Shown piece after piece: positions 36,743 through 46,362 of a DNA stretch of 64,000 nucleotides. Every line of letters starts with the position of its first letter. Position 1 is the first letter of the stretch. Made by a program: the position numbers and the translations under genes. The notes beneath the pieces were generated by a model. It saw only the letters and a list, made by a program, of their open reading frames with translations. It did not search any database and was not told where the DNA came from. The DNA comes from Ampullaceana balthica (lineage: Eukaryota > Mollusca > Gastropoda > Lymnaeidae): positions 441,573 to 505,572 of the forward strand of contig CALYLW010000738.1 of assembly GCA_944989445.1 (NCBI GenBank). The letters run 5' to 3'.

Positions 36743-37379
36743 TAGGGCTGTTATCGATTAATTTAAATTGAAATTTAACTTTTGAAAAATTATCGATTAA
36801 TTAATCGATAATTTCGATTAAAGTCAAAAATAGAAATTTATGAAGTCATTAAACTGATCATTTCTCATGGTCATTGAGAATTAAGAATATTTTGAACTAA
36901 ATTTTATGACAATGTGTTGATACTTGATCGGATGTTTGTGCTGAAGGTGGTACGTCAGCGATGTATTTGATCCTTTAAACGAGAATTGTTTATGGTAGTG
37001 AACACAGTAAACTTTTTCACCATCTTGGACTTTGCCATCCGCAGTTAGCTTAAAAACAAAATTTTTGCTCAACTTTCTAGTTAGATCTATATGTTTAAAT
37101 TTAACTGCACTGATGCTGTCAGCCATCTTTTAGTTGACGTCTGCCGGTCCACATAAAGTAATAAAATAAATTATAATATTACGCCGGGAGAAGTTTGTAC
37201 GTAAAAAATATATTAATTATTATTAATTATCAACAGTTAATTATTTATTAATAAAAATAAAAAAATAGTATAAATATTTTCTTTATTTTTAAACGAATTT
37301 TTATCGATTAAAATAATTTTAATCGATACAAAAAATTTACGATTAATCGAGAAATTAATCGTTGATTTCGGCAGCCCTA
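36743..37379 (-). mobile_element. hAT deletion derivative retaining BED zinc finger
   Basis: Termini TAGGGCTGTTATCGATTAAT and ATTTCGGCAGCCCTA, each next to a cluster of ATCGATTAATC motifs, are flanked by a perfect 8-bp duplication ATCAACAT (36735-36742 and 37380-37387). Length 637 bp. It encodes an N-terminal BED finger on the minus strand and nothing else, so it is an internal deletion product of a larger ZBED-type hAT. Confidence 0.93.
36881..37126 (-). CDS. BED-type zinc finger protein fragment of hAT element
   Basis: An open frame of 81 codons starting at the first ATG downstream of the element's 3'-side terminus. It contains a BED-like finger: SKNFVFKL (aromatic lead), then KVYCVHYHKQFSFKGSNTSL, then TYHLQHKHP. 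Compared with the usual C-x2-C-x(n)-H-x(3-5)-H pattern, the second cysteine position reads as histidine (YCVHYH), so metal binding may be weakened. In hAT transposases this domain binds the element's ends. Here it is separated from the catalytic and dimerisation parts. Whether it is expressed, for example as a competitor of transposase, is unknown. It could also be simply the residue of a deletion. Confidence 0.7.
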   Translation of the reverse strand: MADSISAVKFKHIDLTRKLSKNFVFKLTADGKVQDGEKVYCVHYHKQFSFKGSNTSLTYHLQHKHPIKYQHIVIKFSSKYS

Positions 37380-37387
37380 ATCAACAT

Positions 37388-37673
37388 ACATGATTTGCAA
37401 TGTATGTGCCGTCTGTCCGTCACGTCCTTCCGTCCTGTCCGTGACGCTGCTAATTTTAGAAAGCAGCGCACCAAATTACTGCACCAAAAATAACTCTTTT
37501 CGAACGTCCACATAAAGTTGTTCAATGTGAAAGTAGATGAATAAAATAAGAATAATGTAAGTTATGTATTATATTACTTTTTATTCTTTTGTGTATGGTC
37601 TTCGAATTTAATAGATTTCAGCTGAAACATTTATTTTGAAAACTTCCGTCATTTTTTATGGGTAATACACTAG
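37388..37673 (+). mobile_element. Helitron, family H2, 3' part
   Basis: TTTGCAATGTATGTGCCGTC, GTGACGCTGCTAATTTTAGA, AAGCAGCGCACCAAATTACT and the 3' terminus CTTCCGTCATTTTTTATGGG with ACACTAG before T. The same blocks occur inverted at 41330-42235. The 5' limit is unknown; the ZBED hAT sits directly upstream and may lie inside this element. Confidence 0.7.
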
Positions 37674-37680
37674 TATACAT
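37669..37680. repeat. Target-site duplication of LINE (left)
   Basis: ACTAGTATACAT here is repeated exactly at 40215-40226. The copy overlaps the CTAG terminus of the H2 Helitron, so the LINE inserted at the Helitron's edge. Confidence 0.93.
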
Positions 37681-38604
37681 GATATTATTGTTGTGATGGG
37701 AGATTTTAATGCCAAAGTAGGCGTGGACAACAAAGGTATTGAAAGATGCATAGGAAAACATGGCATCGGAAACTTAAATCAAAATGGAGAAAGACTAATA
37801 GAATTTTGTCAACTATCAAATCTTGTGATAGCAAGCACCTTATTTCCTCATAAAGATATACATAAAACTACTTGGATCTCTCCGGATAATTGCACCAAAA
37901 ACCAAATAGATCACTTCTGCATAAGTGCAAAATTTCGTTCGTCAGTCCGAGACATTAGAACATACAGGGGAGCAGATATTGGCAGCGATCACAACCTCTG
38001 CATTGCCAAATTAAAAATGAGATTAAAACAATTGAAGAAACCAACAAAAAATAAGAAAATAGACTCCCAGCGACTGCAGTTAAAAGACATCCAGGCTGCT
38101 TACAATATCGAAATAAACAACAGATACACAGCCCAGTCAACCCTAATAGATAATAATAATGCTGAGAAAGACATTGAAACAAAATGGAACTTTCTTAAAA
38201 ATACGATGAATATTGCAGCAACCAACGCAGCTGGCTTCAAACAGAGTAAGAAGAAAAAATGGATAAGCGAAAACACCTGGATAAAAATCCAAGAAAGAAA
38301 ACAAATGAAGCTAAACCTTTTATCAGCAAGAACGTCTTCCTTATACGTAAGCAGCAAGCAACGTTACGCACTGCTGGACAAAGAAGTGAAAGCTGATGCA
38401 CGAAAAGACAAAAACAATTTTATAAACAATCTGTCCGCGGAAGCAGAAATAGCAGCAAAAACAGGTAACAGCAAAACTTTATTTCACATTATGAGACAGC
38501 TGTGCAACCATCCACCCACAAAAAGTACGCCTATCAAAGACACCAATCGCAAATTACTAGCATCAGATGAAGAACAAAAACAAAGGTGGACAGAACATTT
38601 CTAA
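37681..38604 (+). pseudogene. LINE APE endonuclease domain (5'-truncated) and linker
   Basis: Encodes the second half of an apurinic/apyrimidinic-type endonuclease that nicks target DNA for target-primed reverse transcription. Visible motifs are [11 protein letters not shown] (37690-37722), [20 protein letters not shown] and [17 protein letters not shown], the last holding the conserved SDH. The first catalytic residues, upstream of GDFN, are lost by 5' truncation. A lysine-rich linker of about 190 residues follows. The frame ends at TAA 38602-38604. The next codons continue in the same frame into EILNRP, a typical sequence of these elements, so the stop is a premature mutation rather than the true end. 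There is no start codon of its own. Confidence 0.88.
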
Positions 38605-40211
38605 GAAATATTAAACAGACCACAGCCAACAATTACCCCAGTTATTGGTGAAGAGGATAACATGTCTATTTTAACTGCAGCATGTGAAAACTTCACAATT
38701 GAAGAACTAAAACAAGCCATCAGGAAGTTAAAAAACAACAAAGCAACTGGCGAAGATGAAATTTCAGGGGAAATGCTGAAGTCAGCAGATGAAAATGTTC
38801 TACAGCACTTATTGTTGTTATTCAATGATGTCTGGCAAAATGAATCCCCACCACAAGAATGGAAAAACGGTGCCATCTTTAAACTGCCAAAAAAGGCGAT
38901 TTATCAGACTGCAACAATTGGCGTAAAATAACTTTACTATCTGTACCAGGAAAACTTTTTTGCAGTATTCTACTAGAGAGAATAAAAAAGTCAATAGACG
39001 AAAGGCTCAGAGAAGAGCAAGCAGGCTTCAGACCTCATCGGTCAGTTATTGACCATATATTCACACTCAGAACTATCATCGAAGAATCTGTTGAATTTCA
39101 ATCACAGCTCATCATAAATTTTGTTGATTTCCAAAAAGCGTTCGACAGTCTCCACCGACCTACGCTCTGGAAACTTCTTAACATCTATGGTTTCCCAACT
39201 AAATACGTGAACATTATAAAAGCTTTTTATTCAGATTCACTTTGCTGTGTGAAAACTGAAGCCGGAAATTCTGACTGGTTCCCAGTCGAAACAGGTGTGA
39301 AGCAAGGATGTGTCATGTCCCCAATGTTATTTGGAATAGCAATTGATTGGGTCATGCGAAAATGCACGGATGCCGGATTAGGTATCAAATGGACCGAAAA
39401 CAATACTTTGGAAGACCTTGACTTTGCAGATGACCTGGCTCTTATCAGCTCAACGCATCTGAACACCCAAGAAAAAACGGATCGTCTCCAGCACTTTTCA
39501 AATCAAATTGGTCTTCAAATAAACACAACGAAAACAAAAGTCATGGACCTCACCAACCAACCCAATGATATTATACTTAATGACCAAACCATAGAGAAAG
39601 TAACCAACTTCACTTACTTAGGAAGCAAAATGCCATATGATGGAGATGCAACATCAGAGATAACGACTCGAATTGCGTTGGCGTCAAGTGCTTTTAACAA
39701 ACTTACAAATATTTGGAGATCAAAGACACTCAGCAAACATATAAAACTTAGGCTATTCAACTCTTGCGTAATCCCTGTACTAACATATGGATGTGAAAGC
39801 TGGAAATCCACTCAAGCTATAGAAAAGAAATTAGTTGCCTTCGAGAACAAATGCCTCCGAAAAATTTTGAATATAAAATGGAGTGATTTTAAAACAAATG
39901 AAACAATAAGAGAAGAAACCAACCAAGAATATGTGTCAACCTTTTTAAGGAGAAGGCGTTGGAATTATATCGGTCATGTTCTTCGAATGGACGAGAAAAG
40001 ACTACCAAGGCAGGCCTTCATATGGACACCAAAAGACAAAAGAAAACAAGGAAGACCAAAAGAAACCCTACGTAGAACAATCAAAAGAGAAAGCTCAACC
40101 ATGGGTCTAAGAAATAATCAAGACCTAATACAATTGGCGACGGATCGTCGTAAATGGAAATCAATGACTTCTGCCCTATGTGCCGTCTTCGGCCCGAGGG
40201 GAACTAACTAA
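38605..40211 (+). pseudogene. LINE reverse transcriptase and C-terminal domain
   Basis: Polymerase that copies the LINE RNA at the nicked target. In the first frame (38605 to about 38890) are EELKQAIRKLKNNKATGEDE and WKNGAIFKLPKK, the N-terminal fingers. A one-base deletion shifts to a second frame that stays open from 38895 to the stop at 40209-40211. That frame holds EEQAGFRPHRS, the motif A block NFVDFQKAFDS, the motif B block ETGVKQGCVMSPMLF, and the catalytic LDFADDLALIS with FADD at 39423-39434. Thumb and C-terminal segments follow (FTYLGSK, YGCESW, RRRRWNYIGHVLRM, KRKQGRPKETLRR). All catalytic aspartates are present. Open frames on the opposite strand here are shadows. Confidence 0.92.
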
Positions 40212-40214
40212 CTA

Positions 40215-40226
40215 ACTAGTATACAT
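40215..40226. repeat. Target-site duplication of LINE (right)
   Basis: Exact copy of ACTAGTATACAT from 37669-37680, immediately after the ACTA-type tail. Confidence 0.93.
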
Positions 40227-40683
40227 ATATATGACTTGACAAAATATTGAGGTTTTCGAACTGCCCACTTGAATCAATATCTCTGAGTCAATTGGTTAAA
40301 ATATTTGCTTTAAACGAAAGAAAAAATTCAATCTGATAAAACATGATTTTCTAAATCAGTTAAAGAGTTATTTATCTCTTTCAACAACGAGCTGGGATTT
40401 TATTTGGGAAGGGGCTACAACTCTCCTTCCACAACGCAATGAGATCAAGTTACGGCACTTGAACTTTTCGAACCAGGGTGCAACTTGGCAACTGGGTTAC
40501 TCCAAATCTGAAAGTGATTTGCTTTGGCAAGTTCCCGGAATTCCTCTGTCGTCACCTGTTGGGTTGCCAGGGATGGGGGGGGGGCGGGTCGATGTCTATC
40601 GGATTGGTCCAGGGAAGGCTCAATGTGCTTATTAGTTGCAGTTTCAGGCATCGAGGTCAGGAACTGGGAGCTCGACGCACATT
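40227..40683. other. Spacer, nothing recognised
   Basis: Contains a poly-G run (40574-40584) and overlapping short frames on both strands (40445-40753, 40478-40729) without known motifs. Confidence 0.35.
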
Positions 40684-40890
40684 CGGGGGCCTCACTATAA
40701 GGTGCGGGGGTGCGGACTACACCAGGTGACACTATCACAAGCGGTGGCGCCAAAATGTAAAATTATGTACGTTCCCGTTATTTGGCACATGCAGACTCTC
40801 AGGGGGTCTCCGGCCTCCGGGGTAGATCGTGAGGGGGTGACACCATGAGGTGCACCGCACTGGATGACACCAACCCTAGTGACGCCTCTG
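40684..40890 (-). mobile_element. hAT-type MITE, 207 bp, short form without minisatellite
   Basis: Right terminus CAACCCTAGTGACGCCTCTG and left terminus CGGGGGCCTCACTATAAGGT (degenerate) are flanked by near-identical 8-bp sequences CGCACATT (40676-40683) and CGCATATT (40891-40898). The interior GTTCCCGTTATTTGGCAC and ACATTTTGG-type blocks match, inverted, the MITE at 48363-49026, which instead carries a 25-bp array. Confidence 0.8.
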
Positions 40891-41329
40891 CGCATATTTT
40901 CAGGAATAGCTTAAAGATATACAGTCGCACCTCGCCTTACGTACTTAAATCGTTCCTGAAGTCAGTACTTAACACGAAGCATAGTATTCCTTGAGACAAT
41001 AAGCCATCACTGATGGCTGTATTCGAAAAAGTCGAATTTTCTGACTAAAACCAAAACGATTACGGATTGGGTTTTTTTTAATAAATATAGCTTAGAAAGA
41101 TTACCGGTAAATAAATATGTTGTTTCTAATCAAGCTCATAGTGGCGGTGCACGAATCGTTATTCTAAGTTTTTTTTTATCATCTTCTTGAAAGTCCCAAA
41201 GCATTATATTTAGAATCATTAAATAAAACAATAAGAGGGGGAAGAAGAGGGAAGTGAATAACGTATTCGTGACGAAGTTTCATAAAGATACCAATATTTT
41301 TCGTCTTATTTGTGAATTTATATTATTAA
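40891..41329. other. Spacer, possible MITE remnant
   Basis: The sequence at 40920-40945 (ACAGTCGCACCTCGCCTTAC) resembles the ends of some mariner-type MITEs, but I find no matching second end. Confidence 0.3.
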
Positions 41330-42235
41330 CTAGCGTATCACCCGTCAAAAATGACGGAAGTTGTCAGCTGAAATCTATTTATTTTGAAAAAATGCACTTT
41401 TTTTAGGGCGCCTGCGGCGCCCACCTTTTTCAAAAGCCCAACTAACTTGTACAACCTTGTTTGATAAATACGAAATATTAAACTTTCTGAAATGCACACA
41501 AAGTATTTTATAACTAGTTTGTGCTGCGGCGGCGCCCCCTTTTTTAAGGGCGCCTATGGCGCCCACCTTTTTCAAAAGCCCAACTAACTTGTCCTTGTAT
41601 GATAAATACGTAATATTAAACTTTCTTAAATGTACACAAAGTATTTTATAATAGGGTTTTTTTTTGGTCAAAAGTCAAAGTAACTTATCCTTGTATGATA
41701 CATACGAAATATTCCTGAAATGTACACAAAGTATGTATATAATTTTTTTTACATGACTAATCACCACACGATTTTTAAAGTAATTTTAGAAAGCAGCACA
41801 CCAAATTACTGCTCCAAAAAATAAATCTTTGAGTCAGTCAGCACTGTTTACAACACAAATGCTGACGTCATAGGTTCGTGCGTTGTTTGGTTAATGTTAA
41901 TCTGGAAACCAAAAGGATTATGATTTAGTGTTAGGCCACAGTCTGCGATAATTGAGTGTAAATATATATATGATGATAGGAGTTGTAGGGCGCCTACGGC
42001 GCCCCCTTTGTTTCTTGATTTTATAATTAACCATCATCAAATCCTCTTTTTACATTGTTCCGTTCTCCAAAATCAAAATATGAGCTAAAACAATGACGTC
42101 ATATAATATTTTTTAAAGCGTATCTTTAATTTGCACAACTTTTGATGCATTGGTGCAGTAATTTGGTGCGCTGCTTTCTAAAATTAGTAGCGTCACGGAC
42201 AGACATCACAGACGTGACATTGCAAATTATATTGT
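41330..42235 (-). mobile_element. Helitron(s), family H2, with GGGCGCC palindromes
   Basis: On the minus strand the 3' terminus is CCGTCATTTTTGACGG, GTGATACG and CTAG (41330-41333) before T: a textbook hairpin plus CTRR end. The far side (42140-42235) holds ACGTCTGTGATGTCTGTCCG and GCAGCGCACCAAATTACTGC, as in the copy at 37388-37673. The interior has a duplicated block (GCCCACCTTTTTCAAAAGCC, 41418 and 41562 region) and three short palindromes GGGCGCCTGCGGCGCCC-like at about 41406, 41549 and 41988. The 5' TC end could not be fixed, and two nested H2 copies are possible. Confidence 0.65.
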
Positions 42236-42348
42236 TTAAAGTGTCTAATTTTGTGTGTCTAATTTTGTGTGTCTAATTTGTATAGATGGAGAAAATGAGG
42301 GGGGGGGGCACGAAAAAACGAATTTACTTCAAGAATGGCCTCCTCGGG

Positions 42349-42448
<100 letters not shown>

Positions 42449-42868
42449 AACGGTGTTAAAATTCCAATATTGCTCTTCGGTTACTGCCGTAGCATCTTAT
42501 TAGAAACAAAAACATTCCAGGATCAAGCGAACATGTGTTAAGGTCACCGATGAAGTGGAGGTCTTATTCCATTTATCAGCAACACTCTTTGTTTTTACGG
42601 CAGAGGCGCAAACCTAGATGGCCTGACGGGCGATCGCACCCGTGCGCCACTTGAGGGGGGAGAGGGGCGGGAAAGATCGTTTTTCTTACAAAGACTTATT
42701 TAAAATTAACTAGAAAATCTAATGTTGAAATGTCTCAATGCAAAAGTTAGAACTTCATTAAAATTGCAACTGCATTCAATTATTTTCAAAAACGTTCAAT
42801 TCTTCGCAACATCAATTAACTCTTTTCAAACACAAATAATTCTTTGCAGCGCCATAAAAACTTTGCAA

Positions 42869-42950
42869 AGCAATCAATGCCGTACAATCAATGCCGTGCA
42901 ATCAATGCCGTGCAATCAATGCCGTGCAATCAATGCCGTGCAATACGATT
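42869..42950. repeat. 14-bp tandem repeat (AATCAATGCCGTGC)n
   Basis: Five to six copies of AATCAATGCCGTGC, the first with GTAC in place of GTGC. Flanking sequence has weakly related CAATTCTTTGCA / CAATTATTTTCA motifs, suggesting an older diverged array to the left. Confidence 0.9.
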
Positions 42951-44377
42951 CGATTCTTTGTTAGACTTTTTACTTTTTATCATTTTAAAGAGTTATTTTT
43001 TAAAGACAACCCTTTTTAACCTGTGCGCATTCAACCAACGCATATATGTCTGCATTTTTTTTCATTTTCTATGGCTAAAGCGTATCACGCCCATTAGGCA
43101 TTGCGAAAGATTTTTATGATATTGCCACAATTTTTAAAACAATTTTTCTCAAACATAAATTTCCCCAATGCCACGCCACATTTCTAAACTCAGATGTTTA
43201 TTAGGACGTTGGAGATTTTAATTTAAAGGGAAATTTTTATTTATTTATTAATGTTAATGACGTCATGTCTCATATGTTTCTGCTTTAAGCCCATATTTGA
43301 ATTCAACTTCAAGTGATCAGTTTCGGTAGATTGTCAAATCTGTAATAGCCAGGGAAGAAACGTTGGTGGCATTATATTAGAATGACAAGCCATCTTCCTT
43401 TATCAACGGCAGTGTTATACTGAATATTAAACAGAACGAACAAATTCCGAACCAAATTGTATGGGAGATTATTTCAAAGAGTAATTTTGTTTTTTGATAA
43501 CTGAATAGAAAAGTTGCAATAAAAAAAATGAGCCTATTAATTAAATACAATCTTCCTACTGCATTTTTATATGTAACACCTGTGCATTATTCTATAATAT
43601 ATTAATACTACCATAGTTTCTCTTTTTTTTTCAGCCAAAATTCCCTTATGTCTTAGAAATCACACACAAAATATTATATACAGAACTCGACATCATGGAA
43701 GAAATTTTTTTTTAAAAATTAGCTCGTTGTTAATCTAAAGACAAAAAACTAAGCCTCACAGTTACCGAACTTTAAAATTTTTACTCAGCAATTCAGGTCG
43801 CTGGTTTATAATTTGTCAAATAAATAAAGAAATTTCCATCTCCTTTAAAATACAAAAGCTGACGAAGGTTCCAGGAAAGTATGTTTTCTCAAGGAAATAC
43901 GCCCTTTAAAGCAATGTCAATTAGTGGTGGTATCGATACTATCTGTATCGAGAACGAATAACTATCTAAAACGTAGTATCGATATTTTCTTTAGAAATCT
44001 CTATTGTGACCTAACGATCGAATTTATAACACACTCGAAGGCGGGGAAACTTGAAAATAAACGTTCGACCTTTACAATTTCGCCAATAGAAAATGTTTGG
44101 CGGACTGTGTGTGTGCGTGAAGGGGGGGGGGTGGTAGATTCATTGTGTAAAGTCTGACACCTTGCAAAAATGTAACAGCTGGCTATTTCTAAGACGTTTG
44201 ATTTCCGAGAAAGACTCCTTTCCATAAGAGAAGAGACCAGATATTTTGGCCCATTAATTTCGCGCTGTCATGCATGACCTTGGTCGTATGCAGACTAGGA
44301 AGAATGAGGTCAGTGGGACGAGGGTGACAATTAATGCCAGTTAAATAATTAGTTAACTTAATTCAAATAACTACCAA
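42951..44377. other. Long AT-rich spacer
   Basis: A short stretch at 43920-43990 repeats GTATCGATA-type motifs (GTATCGATACTATCTGTATC). Frames at 43924-44157 and 44001-44225 are unrecognised. No element boundary was found. Confidence 0.35.
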
Positions 44378-44935
44378 ATGTACTCGTTCTAGATCCCGTT
44401 CGTTCGTAAGCCGACCCCCCCACCCCCACTTTTGGAAGAGAAAAGCCGACCCCCCCAAAAATAATAGGACAAAATGGTACACATTTTTTTAAAACTACAA
44501 GCTAAATCGTTCATTATGATTGTTTACTTTGTACTGCCTATCTTTGTCTTTGTGCTCTTTGTTAGGCACGAGTTACAGGGTATTTTTTAAAAAAATTATT
44601 TGGTAAACAGTGACGAAAGCGCGTACATTGAAATTCGTTGTTGAAAAAAAAATAATTGTAAAACAATTTATTAAAACTTCCAACGAAAATAAATAAAATG
44701 ATTAAATAAGGTAAGTGCATATGTTTAAAAATATATTATAGCTTCTGGTAGAGCAGTCGAATCTTGTAGAATGTAGACAAGGACCTTGATGATCTACAAA
44801 TTCTACAATAACAACACCGATATTCAATATCCATGCAGAAATACGTCAATGACCCGCTCGTAAGCCGACCCCCCCAACTTTTTCCCCCCAGATTTTGTCC
44901 AAAAAAGGTCGGCTTGCGAACGAGTATATACGGTA
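44378..44935. mobile_element. TIR element/MITE with GTAAGCCGACCCCCC ends
   Basis: The left side has TACTCGTTCTAGATCCCGTT with CGTAAGCCGACCCCCC repeated twice. The right side has CGTAAGCCGACCCCCC, then inverted AAGGTCGGCTTGCGAACGAG and TATATACGGTA. TIRs of the type ACCGTATATACTCGTTCGC are therefore present, intact on the right and broken on the left. The family is widespread in animals in my memory; the superfamily (possibly Tc1/mariner-like with TA target) is not proven here. No open frame. Confidence 0.65.
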
Positions 44936-45143
44936 CTCTTTATTTATTTTATGTTGTTGTTTTTTTCTAAAAAATAAATTTTAACTCTCTTCTGTCCAGG
45001 AGACGTTTTAACATTGTAAATAATACTTAACCGTGCTATTTAATCATGGAAACGTTAAACGCAAATAAAACTAAAAACTAAAACAAATTCACTTTATTAT
45101 AATGCTAATGACATTTTAAAGACGTGAAAGTCACTCTTTAAGG

Positions 45144-45469
45144 CAGGGGTCGGGAAAAGTTTTGTCTGTGAGAGCCATAAACACCACATATTTTGAAAAA
45201 TAATTCCGTGAGAGCGATACATTATGTTGAAAACAAAAATTCAAGTAAATGTGTGCACTTTGTGTAATTTCAACACTAAAAGTACAATCAGTATGTCTCT
45301 GAATTTTTTTTAATAACATTGTTATGCTGTTTTTTTATGCAATTGATATGTAGATCAAAGGAGTCTGAATAAACTTTTTCTTTTAAATAATCGAACATTT
45401 GTCTGAGAGCCAGAAGCAGCCATCAATAGAGCCACATCTGGCTCGCGAGCCATGGTTTCCCGACCCCTG
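45144..45469. mobile_element. hAT MITE, 326 bp, CAGGGGTCGGGAA termini
   Basis: Inverted ends CAGGGGTCGGGAAA and TTTCCCGACCCCTG bound the element, flanked by a perfect 8-bp duplication CTTTAAGG (45136-45143 and 45470-45477). Subterminal GTGAGAGCCATAA and GAGCCACATCTGGCTCGCGA repeats resemble hAT-Charlie-type elements I know from vertebrates; that likeness is from memory. It has no transposase. Confidence 0.93.
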
Positions 45470-45477
45470 CTTTAAGG

Positions 45478-45953
45478 TTTCCTTTTCCCTTTCATTCGCA
45501 CCGCAATAAACCTTGAACTGTGTCTTTCACACTAGCTAGTCATAGTCATAGCAGTCTAAATGTTCCAAGGGGATTGGCCATTCAATATTAATTCTTTGTT
45601 TGTAATTGAAACGTATCATTCTTATCAGAGGAGTGCCAGTATTGAACACTGTCATGTCTTATTACGGCAATATCGCGAATACCCGTAACAAACGATTTAA
45701 GTAGGTCAACACGGGAACACTTCTAGCATCCGCTATATTTATCGTATACGAGTCTCCAGGCATGCATGGATTGTGCTCGAGGCTTTGTGTCCTTAGCGAG
45801 GGCTGTTCAAAACAGCAGATGCCCCCCCCCCTTTCCGCACAATTTGTGTGGATAGATCGAATGAACAAAAAGCATCGATTCATTGCATCCATGACATTGA
45901 TTCGTGGCTATTTTCGGATTCAATTCATTGTGAATTGACCGAGAAGTGGGCAG
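45478..45953. other. Spacer, nothing recognised
   Basis: A minus-strand frame (45662-45892) is not recognised. A poly-C run lies at 45820-45830. Confidence 0.35.
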
Positions 45954-46362
45954 CGCAAAGATGGGGTTTGGGGCAAAGATGGGGTTGGGGCAAAGATGGG
46001 CTTGGGGAAAAGATGGGCTTGGGGAAAAGATGGGCTTGGGGAAAAGATGGGCTTGGGGCAAAGATGGGCTTGGGGCAAAGATGGGCTTGGGGCAAAGATG
46101 CGGTTGGGGCAAAGATGGGGTTGGGGCAAAGATGCGGTTGGGGCAAAGATGGGGTTGGGGAAAAGATGGGGTTGGGGCAAAGATGGGGTTGGGGCAAAGA
46201 TGCGGTTGGGGCAAAGATTTGGTTGGGGCAAAGATGGGGTTGGGGCAAAGATGCGGTTGGGGCAAAGATGGGGTTGGGGCAAAGATGCGGTTGGGGCAAA
46301 GATGGGGTTGGGGCAAAGATGCGGTTGTGGCAAAGATGCGGTTTGGGCAAAGATGGGGTTGC
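45954..46362. repeat. 17-bp tandem array (AAAGATGGGGTTGGGGC)n
   Basis: About 24 copies. The left third is made of GGGCTTGGGG(C/A)-type units. The right two thirds tend to alternate GATGGGGTT and GATGCGGTT units, giving a partial 34-bp higher-order dimer. Because 17 is not a multiple of three, three frames stay open on each strand for 140-176 codons; none is a gene. The G-rich strand has GGGG runs every 17 bp. Confidence 0.97.

Larger units (their letters stand above)
37681..40214 (+). mobile_element. LINE (endonuclease/reverse transcriptase), 5'-truncated, nearly intact
   Basis: A 2.53-kb insertion bracketed by a perfect 12-bp duplication ACTAGTATACAT (37669-37680 and 40215-40226). It starts inside an APE-type endonuclease and runs through a complete reverse transcriptase to a C-terminal domain. 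It ends in a short ACTAACTAACT tail that begins at the stop codon, so it has virtually no 3' UTR. Only two lesions are visible: one in-frame stop (38602-38604) and a one-base deletion in an A run at about 38886-38894. The motif set recalls RTE-like endonuclease-reverse transcriptases of flatworms and molluscs, but clade assignment is inference. Confidence 0.95.

Noticed and set aside
37955..38357. Minus-strand hydrophobic frames opposite the LINE, possible membrane proteins
   Set aside because: They are antisense shadows of the lysine-rich LINE linker.
40920..40945. Mariner-type MITE end (ACAGTCGCACCTCG)
   Set aside because: Only one end is visible; it could be chance or a fragment.
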